DNA from: Atrina japonica | Lineage: Eukaryota; Mollusca; Bivalvia; Pterioida; Pinnidae | Direction of reading: 5' to 3' | NCBI GenBank assembly: GCA_030159075.1 | Contig: BROG01000451.1 | Coordinates: 397,501 to 461,500, forward strand | DNA length: 64,000 nucleotides | Notes under the pieces: model-generated | Seen by the model: only the letters and a program-made list of their open reading frames with translations | The model's database searches: none | What the model was told of the DNA's origin: nothing | In this document: one piece after another, positions 7,534-18,400 of the stretch | Numbering within the stretch: the stretch's first letter is position 1 | Layout: every line of letters starts with the position of its first letter | Made by a program: the position numbers and the translations under genes

Positions 7534-7759
7534 ATGAGTGAAAAGGATTTGGTCAACACCGCATATCACGCGGGCCGTCGTGACGGGAATCGCCACGTTG
7601 TACGCGCAAGTTTCCAAGAAGTTCTTCAAGACGGCCGCGCCCAAACTGGATCTAGATCTAAAGGATCTCGGGATGGTCTTCGTCGACTACGTTTTGGCCG
7701 AGTACACCAAAGACATGCTGGTCAAGAAGGGTATCATCCCCGCCGATATCATGAAATAA
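7534..7759 (+). CDS. Small Polinton protein, paralogue of the 7321 gene (one frame break)
   Basis: The ATG frame reads MSEKDLVNTAYH and then meets a one-base break at a GGG run near 7572. The continuing frame encodes VVTGIATLYAQVSKKFFKTA and a helical, mildly charged C-terminus (LDLKDLGMVFVDYVLAEYTK) to the stop at 7759. The helical C-terminal part looks like the ancestral version of this gene pair. About 75 residues in all. No catalytic motif is visible and no function is known to me. The next gene starts 25 bp on after another A-rich leader. Confidence 0.5.
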
Positions 7760-7784
7760 ACTAAAAATTCTATTTTAAAAAAAA

Positions 7785-8183
7785 ATGGCAACGATCGCGA
7801 TGATGATAGGAGGCGCGGCAGTCAATGCTCTCGCCTTCTCGGGATCACAATTTCTATTCTCGAATCACGAAGAACAGAAGAGGCACGACGAAGCGATGGA
7901 AAAACTGACCGCGGCTAGAGATCGGTGGAATCACGAACGCACGAAGCGATTAGATTTTCTCAACGAAAGACTCAGGAAAGAAGGACATTCCCTGTACACC
8001 TACAAAGAAGTGGATGCCGCCATGCGACTCTACTCGCAGATGACGGAAGAAGCGGCGATGCCTCCCGAACCGAAGTTGAGCGATTTCTATCAACCCTCGG
8101 AAGAACAAAAAGACAAGGAACTCCTCTTCGTGATCGTGGGAACGGGACTCGTGTTCTACGGCGTTAAAAAATACGTCGCCTAA
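7785..8183 (+). CDS. 132-residue protein with N- and C-terminal membrane segments
   Basis: Intact frame. Residues 4-26 form a hydrophobic segment (MMIGGAAVNALAFSGSQFLF), the middle (28-110) is a charged, Arg/Lys/Glu-rich helix suited to a coiled coil, and residues 112-130 are again hydrophobic (ELLFVIVGTGLVFYGVKKY). I recognise it as a recurrent gene of invertebrate Polintons without known function. Two ends in a membrane with a helical middle suggest a virion or assembly membrane protein. The ATG follows TTTTAAAAAAAAA, and the integrase gene begins 9 bp after its stop. Confidence 0.65.
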   Translation: MATIAMMIGGAAVNALAFSGSQFLFSNHEEQKRHDEAMEKLTAARDRWNHERTKRLDFLNERLRKEGHSLYTYKEVDAAMRLYSQMTEEAAMPPEPKLSDFYQPSEEQKDKELLFVIVGTGLVFYGVKKYVA

Positions 8184-8192
8184 AGTAAAAAC

Positions 8193-9064
8193 ATGGAAGA
8201 GATCTATCACAAACACTATTGGAAGGGAAAGGCCGCCATCGGGAAAAATGGCCAAAGCGGCCAAAGTCAGCGAGAAGGAAGCGTTGGAAATTCCTGAAAA
8301 AACAAGACGTGTGGCAAATCTACCTACCGGCCCCCAAGAAGATCGTGAGACCTCGATTCGAAGACGCGAAAGAAAACGACACTCACCAGGCCGACCTGTT
8401 GTTTTTACCGCACGACAAGGTGGACGGGAAAACGTACAAATACGCGCTGACGTTAGTCGACGTGGGCACGCGCTACAAAGAAGCGGGAACCGCTGACGAC
8501 CAAAGACAGTCGAGAGGTGGCCGACGCTTTCGAAAAGATCTACAAACGGCGTCTGACGTTTCCCAAATTATTACAAGTCGACCCCGGCCGCGAATTCATG
8601 GGCGCCGTCACCAAACTCATGACCCGACACGGAGCTAGAATAAAAAGGGGACGGGTCGACCTTCACCGCGACCAAGCCATCGTCGAACGATTTAATAGAA
8701 CGTTGGGCGAACAGTTGTTTAGCTATCAATACGATCGAGAGATGAAAACCAAAGACAGAAACAGAGAATGGGCGAAACGGTTGCCGGAAGTCGTCAAAAC
8801 GATCAACGAAGAGACCGATCCGCCCAAAAAGTAGAACCCGTCGATAAAGTACAACCGTCCATCAGTCCCTTTGCGAAAGTAAGATATCTATATCAACCGG
8901 GCGAATTGGAAGGCGGCGGGCGCAGGAGGGCCACCGATCCCATCTGGAGCGTCGACAAACATGACATAGACAGGCATTTCAGAATGCAAGGCATCGACCT
9001 GTATCAGCTCAAGGAACCGGCGCCTCAGAGAACGTTCGTCCGAGAAGAATTATTGGTCGTTTAA
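8193..9064 (+). pseudogene. Retrovirus-like DDE integrase of the Polinton type, frameshifted
   Basis: The ATG at 8193 (MEEIYHKHYWKGKAA) follows a GTAAAAAC leader. The gene passes through several frames with breaks near 8245, 8295, 8500 and 8830. The rve core is clear: first Asp in HQADLLFLP, second Asp in LLQVDPGREF, and the Glu in QAIVERFNRT, with 34 residues between second Asp and Glu, close to the usual 35. The C-terminal part (KVRYLYQPGELEGG, then ATDPIWSVDKHDI) fits the conserved end domain of Polinton integrases. The zinc-binding HHCC domain is not evident. The enzyme would process the element ends and insert them in host DNA. All catalytic residues are present; only the frame breaks argue against function. 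Full length would be about 290 residues. Confidence 0.85.
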
Positions 9065-9095
9065 AAAAATTTATTAATAATAATAAATTTTTTAA
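9061..9095. terminator. Hairpin between integrase and polymerase 3' ends
   Basis: TTAAAAAAATTTATTA faces TAATAAATTTTTTAA around a short AT centre. The inverted repeat spans the integrase stop and the polymerase stop, like the hairpin at 4876-4920, and can act on both strands. Confidence 0.55.
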
Positions 9096-12000
9096 TACCC
9101 GTAAGGTAACGTGTCGTACCCGTCCTTCATCACCCGTTTATCGTAACACAACGTAAACTCTTTCTCCTGATATCGATTCACGACACGTTTGGTTGCGGAA
9201 TCTCTCCTGATGGCGTTTTCTCGAACGGTCGTAATCCTCTTACGCGTTTCTTTAACGACGTCGGTCATCGCTTCTCGGTTGATGTAGAGAGAATTTTCGT
9301 AATTCAGACTAAATCCTTTGACCTTACACACCTTTTTTACCCGCGTTCGTTTTCGTACGAATAAGATTTGGGGCCGGTGGCGCACCACGACGTGATGAAA
9401 TCGCCGCCTAACTCGTCCGTCAAATCGCCCAAGTTATCGCCCGTGTCGATCGAGACCCCGTCGTCGCGATCGACGTACCACACGCTATCGGTATCGAATC
9501 CCAACACTCTATCGTCGAGTCTGTCCAACACGTCGTATAACATGGTTCTGGCGTGAGCCGTCGTAAAACACGCTATGAAGATGTTGACGTTCTTGGACTG
9601 ATCGACGAATTGACCTTTGAGATCGTAAGTCATCTGGACCATGTCGTCGTTGATGAACTGAATGTTGAGATTGTCTATCGTGTCGTCCAACAACAGTTTG
9701 TAAAAATGTGCCGGTTCGCTCACGTATTCGGTCTGTTTCATGTTGACCCTTTGACCGAACTTGCCCCAGAGAGAGTTGAGACATAATTTAGAGATGGCGC
9801 GCATGCCGGGATTATACTCTATTTCACCCAAGTCGATCCCCAAACGTTCTCTGACCATGTCTTTATAACGTTCTTCCGACTCGTAAGTGGTGTCCGGCCC
9901 GACCTTCAAAGCGGAACTTTCCATCTTGATCTTCATAAACTTCTTGACGTAGCCTCTAAAGAGGTCCGCGTCCTCGGGTGGTGTAGAGAAAATCCCAAAC
10001 TTCGTAAATCTTCTCTATCTCGTACCCCTTATCCAAGGCCTTGAATAGCTCGGGAGTACACCACGTGCCCGCGAACGACCTCTGCTCGTCGGTGTGTTCG
10101 CACGGTTTCTGTGACCGTCGTTCGGCGCACGTCTTACACACAGCGGGAACAAGAGCTTTTCGGCATTTCCGCATTTCATCTTGACGGGTAGGACGGGATG
10201 ATATAATTTCCGGGGCGGCACGACTTTACATTTGACGAACCCCGTCCAAGTTCGATCGACGCGCTCGGGATTAACTATTTTGGTGGTGACCGACAGGGTA
10301 GGTCTTATAAAACTGGACCGTCGGGTACAGACTGACAAAGTCGACGTATCGTCCCTTTTCTCTACCGTCGAAGTCGTACAGCAACTTGGTCACGTTGGTC
10401 CTACCGCCGAAAAAGGCATCTCGCGGGTCTAACGGCGTCACGATCTCTTTAACGGCTATGTCTTTCGCATCGCATTCCCAGACCTCGACGAACGCGTAAC
10501 CGGCCCTTCGTATCTTCTCGTTTTTCGCGGAGGTTCGTTTTCTGAGCGTGTCCATCTCGAATTGGTTCTTGTTATTGACGGTGTTTCGAGCGTAACACTT
10601 TTTACACCCGTGCCAGAAACATCCTTGAAATTCGTAAACCGTCCTCGTGTCTTCGCAGTACCCGTCGACTTTACCGATGTCGTCGGGCAGAGTCACCTCG
10701 CCGCCGTTCAACGCGTGTCGTATGACGACGCCGTCTCTCTCGGCCACGTGATCCAACCAAGAAATGGATTTCGCACTGTACGTATCGCGAACGACGTTAT
10801 CGTTATGGACGGCTATCATCTTTTCGGGCATGTAATTACTTCTGTAAACGGTCATGCACACGGACGCTATCGTCACGTACTGTAACGGATCTATGTTTTC
10901 CAACGCGATAAAGTCTTCCCTGAATTTCAACATGGACCGTCGTAATATGTCGACGTCGGACGTGCAGTACTCCCTCAGTTCTTTCTGGAAATCAAACACG
11001 TCGTTCTTTCGCATCTCGTACCACTTTAAAAACTCTTCCCTGTTGCGTTTGCTCATGTAATCGACACCGTAGTGTTTTTTACTAGGCAACGGTCCCACGT
11101 AACGTTGGTGACACGGCTTGTTGAAATAATGCGGGAAATAACCCTTTTTGAGTTCGGTCAGACCAAACGTCTTCGGAAATTCCGCCAGAGCGGATTGGAC
11201 AAAATTTATGGAATCGATAAAGCGAGCACCACCGACTTTCATGTACATGATCTTGGTACCGTTGTAAATGCAGTAGGGTTTCACGTTATGCTCCACGAAA
11301 TACTTTAACAAAAACTGCGCGTCGTACGCTTTGGGCATTGTGGGCGATGAACGTACCGTTTTTACCCAAGACAAACTCGCAAAACTCATCGACGGTAGAA
11401 AATTCGTATTGGTTACCGCCAAAGTCTTGGCACACGATTAGATTCGGTATGTGAACGCCGGTGTCTTGCATCGCTTTTATGTCGTAAAAATAATACTCTG
11501 TCGTCCGCGTTTTACAACTGTAACAGGGTTTCTTTTTTTTGCACTCGGCCGATTTGCATTTTCCACCCTTACATTTTTTCTGGACCATGAAACACTTGTG
11601 CGTCGTCGTGTCGACGTATGCACGACAATTCGGACATTCGGAATGACCGCATACGTGGGACTTCAAGTCCTTGGTCACCCGTTCGCACTCTAAACATTTC
11701 TGAACGATTGAACAAACCACGTCCGGTTCGCCGCCTAGCGTGCCTCTGGTGCGTTTATGTTCCTTAAAACAGACTTCGCCGAAAAACGCTCTGTTACAAT
11801 CGTCGCACACTATCCTTTCACCCCCGGGGCAATCGTAACCGAAGCACGATAGACACTTATCTGGACATCTGTGACGATCTCGTCTCGTATATCCTTTCTT
11901 ACAAGTGTGACAGTAATATCCCGTACCCAAAAAACCGTTCATCTTCGTAATCACGTCGAAGTGATTTTTATTCTTGTACAGATAGATCGCGTCGTCGTCA

Positions 12001-12854
12001 CTTCCTTCGGTCGTATAGATGATCTCGTTGAACCGTTCACCGTCCACCACGTTGATCTGCACTCCCAGGTGATCGGCAAACGTTTTCGCGTCTTCCAAGG
12101 TACAACCGTCATCCCGGACGGGAACGCCCGCTTCTTCGTGAAGTTTTAACGCTTCGGCCCTTTGTAATTTACGACTATCGTTGAAACCGTTTCGAAGCTG
12201 GGAATTCGTCCATTTGTCTTTATGTTTGTTGGCCACCGCCGTCACGATGGCTCGTGCCAGACACGTGACGTCGTCGTTTTTAATCGTGATGATACTTCTC
12301 TTCTTCGACGAGGTCTCCTTTGTTACCGGTTCTTTGGATCTCCCCTTTCCCCTCGGCATTATCGTAGACTGGACGACTATTTCTACTTCGTCTAAGGACA
12401 CCTCGTAATATTCTATATACTCTTGCAGCGCTTTGAATAAATCTTCGGTTAAATCCCACGAGACGTTAATATATTTCGTACTGAATGGATTCGGGAATTT
12501 CGAGTGATTGATGATGAGGCGAAATTTATCGCCGTTTTGCAACCCTCTATCGTTTATCACCGACCTTACGAGTTGTACAAATAAACGGTCTATATCGATA
12601 ACCCGGTCGTCCCTCAACAGGACCACTCTATACTCGTCGAACCTGGTTTCAAACTTTAACCTGCGCGTCGAGGAAATTCTGTCGTAACGATAGGTCTGGC
12701 CCGTGTAGACACGTTTGGGTTTTAAATATTTTTTTTTAAAATCGTCAGGAATCGGGAGATCTAATAACGGTTCAATATATTGAGTAGTAATAGATCTCTC
12801 GGGCGGAATCGGTAAATCCAATAACCGCTCGGTAGATCGTTGTGCATGAGACAT
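9092..12854 (-). pseudogene. polB: Protein-primed family B DNA polymerase with N-terminal OTU-like and zinc regions, frameshifted
   Basis: About 1,250 codons in six segments, with breaks near 11335, 10310, 10170, 9965 and 9345. The first segment (11286-12854, 522 aa) has an OTU-like region at about 195-305 (TCLARAI and NHFDVI), a Cys/His-rich region at 315-447, Exo I at 456-463 (FYDIKAMQ) and the start of Exo II. The next segment (to 10271) has Exo III (YCTSD, its residues 152-156), a Vsr-like insert at about 250-315 (KVDGY; YEFQGCFWHGC) and motif A (DFVSLYPT, 361-368). Motif B (KLCLNSLWGKFG) lies near 9760-9795 and motif C (FDTDS) near 9490. The enzyme would copy the element from a terminal protein. 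The Exo I Glu is replaced by Lys. Start: first ATG after a TTTAAAAAAC leader. Confidence 0.88.
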
Positions 12855-13320
12855 GTTTTTTAAATTGAGGTGTAATTACTTATGGCTTTTTCAATATTTA
12901 CTACACTATACCGTTGGAGCACCTGCCGGGACACACTCGTGCGGTTAGTTTTACCTGGCGAGCACGGGAGCGTATCGTCTATACGCACAGATAAAATTGA
13001 AAATACCATCTAACGCGTACACAAACAAACACACACACACAGTATTTATATATATCCACGTATATAAATAACAAACGGGGTCACAAATGGGGACACGTGA
13101 CAAACGGAATTCCGGGAAATCGACACGTACAGACAGTTCTTGGAAAAAGGAGAGCTGAAGTGTAGTACATATACTACTTGGGAAGTTATGAAGAAAGCAA
13201 GCCACTATGATAGATATATTAACTATGAGTTGCTTTTTCAGAAAAAAAAACTTTGATAGACCTCCGAGGTGCGCGTCACTTCCGGTATATAACATCATAA
13301 ATGTCTGTTCTATTTCCAGA
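12855..13320. other. Right terminal region of the Polinton and likely junction with host
   Basis: No gene. The first 300 bp keep the CpG-rich character of the element and include a CA run (about 13029-13041), which is probably part of the terminal region containing the polymerase promoter. An AGTACATATACTACT word near 13167-13182 ends in ACT, as Polinton termini do, but no matching left terminus is available in the window, so the end cannot be fixed. Composition has clearly become host-like by about 13,320. Confidence 0.35.
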
Positions 13321-15448
13321 AATAAGTTCGATTTTTACAATGATATTCAAACTACCTCACTGAAAACTATAATTTGAGATGTTTTACCATCAGATTGTTG
13401 ATATGTTCTTATTATACTTAACCTAATCCTATTATTCCCCATCATCCTTGTACAACAAAATCGTTAAAACAACAACTTAATGATCACAATATTTACATGT
13501 ATATATAATAAACAATCTATGCGAAATTACATCTGGCGAAACAATCTAGTGCGAAAACGAATCGGTACGAAACCACCCGATACCGATTCGGGTTCGGGAT
13601 CACACATTATCAACACCTGTCGCCAAGTTCTGCTTTCATTTTCGGCGTTCATTTTCAGCGTTCATTATCAGGTGAGGTTCTTTACTGTATACTGCTTTAG
13701 GAATTTATAGGGTGTAATTTACAATATGAAGCTGAAGCAGTTTGAAATAGACAGAGATATGTGAAACTATTACAAATTAAAGAACAACATTGTTCATGTA
13801 GGTCTACGACTACGCTGTGCACTACAGTCTACACACACTGACACAGCAAATTTTTAGCGCCCCAAAATTTAATCAATACGACATTAAACATTATCACTAT
13901 TTCTTTACTCATATTTTTTATAAGGCTACTCTCCAACTTCAAGTCTAATTAACCAATCATCGAAATAAAACTATTGGGATATCGACGAAAAAACAAAAAG
14001 TATACTAAATCTAGATCAGAATACATCCTAGACCAAGTCACAATAGCTGTGTCCACTGGTTTTGGCTGATTACTAAAATGGTTGATACCTACCTCTTAAA
14101 TATAATGCAGCAGTATTATTTGTATACTGAGTAATTTATCTTTGCCCATGACAAATAAAATCAATTTGTTTTGGTATAAATATCCACACTCAAATTACCC
14201 CCTCAAGACTTTTACACAGGTAATGGCTGCCATGTGTTGATGTCAGATAGCAGAAGTGAAAGAAAGAGTGTATTTATTGGTCATACTGATTTAGCCCAGC
14301 TCACTGATTGACAAAGTATGATAAGGCCAGGATCCCAGGCTAACACTAGATGAAATCATCCCATAGACATGTTTTCAGAACTTTTTGAGTATTATCATAC
14401 AAAATACTTTACGAGTGTTATCATATTATGTGTATATTTTATTATGTCATATTATAGACATGAAAAGAAAGGTTGCTGTAAATACACAATCACTGATTCG
14501 TTATGACGATAATATATTAGGAATTATTCCTTTTCATATAATTCTTTGGTCAAGAGAGGTGTGAATATATTAATGATTAATTACATGACCCTATTTATTG
14601 ACATCGCATGGATAACAGAGATTACTATAGAAAGAGTATTTTCAAAAATTGAAGCGACCAAACAAAAAAAGGTATGTACAAAAGATATAGGGTATACCTT
14701 TTTGTTTTTTATTTATATCGATAAAAATATGTTTGTCTTGACGATTGGTTGCTTTACAAATTCATTTTGAAATTTATGACCAAATATGACTTAGACTATA
14801 GGCCAAATTTCTGCCAGGATTTTAAGCAATTTTTTGGTAAAATCAGGGGCAGAAGACCTCCCATATACTTTCTTCACAGCAAGATGCTGTGACATTTTCA
14901 CAGAAGTTTATCAGTCGTTTTAACCATCTAATTCTTATTGCTGACATCTGATATTTGTTGATATGCTTAATTGATCTTTTAAATTTATAAATCCATTGTC
15001 ACTACATTGTGACATAACTTAATTCCATATATATGAGACATTTATCCTAGTTACCTATCATTTTTTGTATCCATTTTGAACTCTTACGAAAACGGAAAAT
15101 GCTCGCTGTTTGGCTTACGGTAATGTGATCAAAGGACATGACATTACATACATGTATAAGTAAATCTTACTACAATTTAGATTATTAATAAAGGGCATCC
15201 GATCATTGAAAATCGGCAAAGAGTCATATTTCAGTGACAAAAAAAAATGTATTTATCTCGCAATAAATAAAATATACATGACTCATTGCCAATTTTCAAT
15301 GGAAACAATGTGACCACTGGGGTTCACAAGTTAAGATCAGATGTAGGTAGATTGTTGGAAATTCTCTGGTTTTATTGTTCAGAATGTTAAGCTATAAACA
15401 AATACAGACAAAGCTGGTAAGGATACATTTAGGTGTATTATATTTGAC
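13321..15448. other. AT-rich host DNA, no gene seen
   Basis: Stop-rich in all frames. The longest frame (14546-14770) has no recognisable domain. A poly-A-containing pair of similar words near 15215 and 15285 (CATTGAAAATCGGCAAAGAG and its inverted form) forms a loose inverted repeat of about 100 bp. Confidence 0.5.
13560..13588. repeat. Short perfect inverted repeat in a CpG-rich patch
   Basis: AATCGGTA and TACCGATT, 8-bp arms, flank a 13-bp loop. The patch 13,540-13,625 is richer in CpG than its surroundings. Significance unknown. Confidence 0.4.
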
Positions 15449-18400
15449 CCCAATAGATCTTAACAGATGAGGGTAGAAACAGTATATATCAGACCCACTT
15501 AGATCACATCTTTCTGACCCACACATCAGGTGAGGGCAGAAGCAGTATATCTGACTCACAACATAGATCACATCAGGTGAGGCTTAGAGCTGTGTATCTG
15601 ACCCACACAGATCACATCAGGTGAGGCTTAGAGCTGTGTATCTGACCCAAACAGATCACATCAGGTGAGGCTTAGAGCTGTGTATCTGACCCACACAGAT
15701 CACATCAGGTGAGACTTAGAGCTGTGTATCTGACCCACACAGATCACATCAGGTGAGGCTTAGAGCTGCGTATCTGACCCACACAGATCACATCAGGTGA
15801 GGCTTAGAGCTGTGTATCTGACCCACACAGATCACATCAGGTGAGGCTTAGAGCTGTGTATCTGACCCACACAGATCACATCAGGTGAGGCTTAGAGCTG
15901 TGTATCTGACCCACACAGATCACATCAGGTGAGGCTTAGAGCTGTGTATCTGACCCACACAGATCACACCATGAGAGGCTTAGAGCTGTGTTTCTGATCC
16001 ACACAGATCACATCAGGTGAGGCTTAGAGCTGTGTATCTGATCCACACAGATCACATCAGGTGAGGCTTAGAGCTGTGTATCTGACCCACACAGATCACA
16101 TCAGGAGAGGGTAGAAGCAATATATCTGACTCACAACATAGATCACATCAGGTGAGGCTTAGAGCTGTGTAGGCCTATCTGATTCACATAAATCACAACT
16201 GACAAGGGTAGGAGCCGTATATCTGACCCACAAAGATCAGTCAGGTGAGGGTAGGACTAGGAGCAGTATATTAGAATCACATAGATCAATCAAGTGAGTA
16301 TAGGAGCAGGATATTGGACCCACATAGATCAATCAAGTGAGGATAGGAGCAGGATATTGGACCCAATTAGATCAGTCAGGTGAGGATAGGAGCAGGATAT
16401 TGGACCCACATAGATCAGTCAGGTGAGGATAGGAGCAGGATATTGGACCCACATAGATCAGTCAGGTGAGGATAGGAGCAGGATATTGGACCCACATAGA
16501 TCAGTCAGGTGAGGATAGGAGCAGGATATTGGACCCACATAGATCAGTCAGGTGAGGGTAGGACTAGGAGCAGGATATTGGACCCACATAGATCAGTCAG
16601 GTGAGGGTAGGAGTAGGATATTGGACCCACATAGATCAGTCAGGTGAGGGTAGGAGCAGGATATTGGACCCACATAGATCAGTCAGGTGAGGGTAGGAGC
16701 AGGATATTGGACCCACATAGATCAGTCAGGTGAGGATAGAAGCAGGATATTGGACCCACATAGATCAGTCATGTGAGTGTAGGAGCAGGATATTGGACCC
16801 ACATAGATCAGTCAAGTGAGGATAGGAGCAGGATATTGGACCCACATAGATCAATCAAGTGAGGATAGTAGCAGGATATTGGACCCACATAGATCAATCA
16901 AGTGAGGATAGTAGCAGGATATTGGACCCACATAGATCAGTCAAGTGAGGATAGGAGCAGGATATTGGACCCACATAGATCAATCAAGTGAGGATAGGAG
17001 CAGGATATTGGACCCACATAGATCAATCAAGTGAGGATAGGAGCAGGATATTGGAATCACATAGATCAGTCAGGTGAGGATAGGAGCAGGATATTGGACC
17101 CACATAGATCAGTCAGGTGAGGGTAGGACTAGCAGCAGGATATTGGACCCACATAGATCAGTCAGGTGAGGGTAGGAGCAGGATATTGGACCCACATAAA
17201 TCATTCAAGTGAGGATAGGAGCAGGATATTGGACCCACATAGATCAGTCAGGTGAGGGTAGGAGCAGGATATTGGACCCACATAGATCAGTCAGGTGAGG
17301 GTAGGAGCAGGATATTGGACCCACATAGATCAGTCAGGTGAGGGTAGGAGCAGGATATTGGACCCACATAGATCAGTCAGGTGAGGGTAGGAGCAGGATA
17401 TTGGACCCACATAGATCAGTCAAGTGAGGATAGGAGCAGGATATTGGACCCACATAGATCAATCAAGTGAGGATAGGAGCAGGATATTGGAATCACATAG
17501 ATCAGTCAGGTGAGGATAGGAGCAGGATATTGGACCCACATAGATCAACATCACATAAATCACTTTAAACAAGGGACAGAGGTATATATCTGATACATGT
17601 ACACATAGATCATATCAGGTGAGAGTAGGAACAATATTTCTGACCCACAAACCGGTACATCACATCAGGAGCAGTATATCTGACCCACATAGATCACATC
17701 GGACAAAGGTAGGAGAAGTATATCTGACCCACATAGATCACATCAGACAAGGGTAGGAGAAGTATGTCTGACCCACATAGATCACATCAGACAAGGGTAG
17801 GAGAAGTATATCTGACCCACATAGATCACATCAAACAAGGGTAGGAGAAGTATGTCTGACTTACATGGGTCACATCAGATAAGGGTAGGAGAAGTATATC
17901 TGACCCACACAGATCACATCAGTCAAGGGTAGGAGAAGTATGTCTGACCCACATAGATCACATCAGACAAGGGTAGGAGAAGTATATCTGACCCACAAAG
18001 ATCACATCAGACAAGGGTAGGAGAAGTATATCTGACCCACATAGATCACATCAGACAAGGGTAGGAGAAGTATGTCTGACTTACATGGGTCACATCAGGT
18101 GAGACTAGGTTTAATTAATCTGACCCACACAGATCACATCAGATGAGAGTAGGAGAGTTATATGTGACCCAATCAGGTCACATCAGGTGAGGGTAGGAGC
18201 TGTATATCTGACCCACACAGATCACATCAGGTGAGAGTAGGAGAGTTATATGTGATCCAATCAGGTCACATCAGGTGAGAGTAGGAGAGTTATATGTGAT
18301 CCAATCAGGTCACATCAGGTGAGGGTAGGAGCAGTACATCTGACCCACATAGATCACATCAGGTGAGAGTAGGAGAGTTATATGTGACCCAATCATGTCA

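Larger units (their letters stand above)
1..13200. mobile_element. Polinton/Maverick (adintovirus-like) element, partial
   Basis: This is a dense block of virus-type genes on both strands, clearly more GC- and CpG-rich than the AT-rich DNA after about 13.3 kb. The diagnostic trio is visible: a double jelly-roll capsid protein, a DDE integrase and a protein-primed family B DNA polymerase, which together define Polintons. The packaging ATPase and maturation protease are absent and probably lie left of position 1, so only the right part of a 15-20 kb element is present. The polymerase starts near the right end and reads inward. The right boundary is approximate, set by a change in composition, because the left terminal repeat is outside the window. 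Many genes carry single-base frame breaks. Such elements replicate with a protein-primed polymerase, integrate with their own integrase and may form particles. Confidence 0.88.

Noticed and set aside
7321..7759. Assembly duplication as the cause of the two MSEKDLVNTAYH genes
   Set aside because: The copies differ at several positions and diverge fully after about 80 bp, which a simple assembly repeat would not do.
11871..12408. Plus-strand frames opposite the polymerase
   Set aside because: They mirror the well-supported minus-strand polymerase frame and show no domain.
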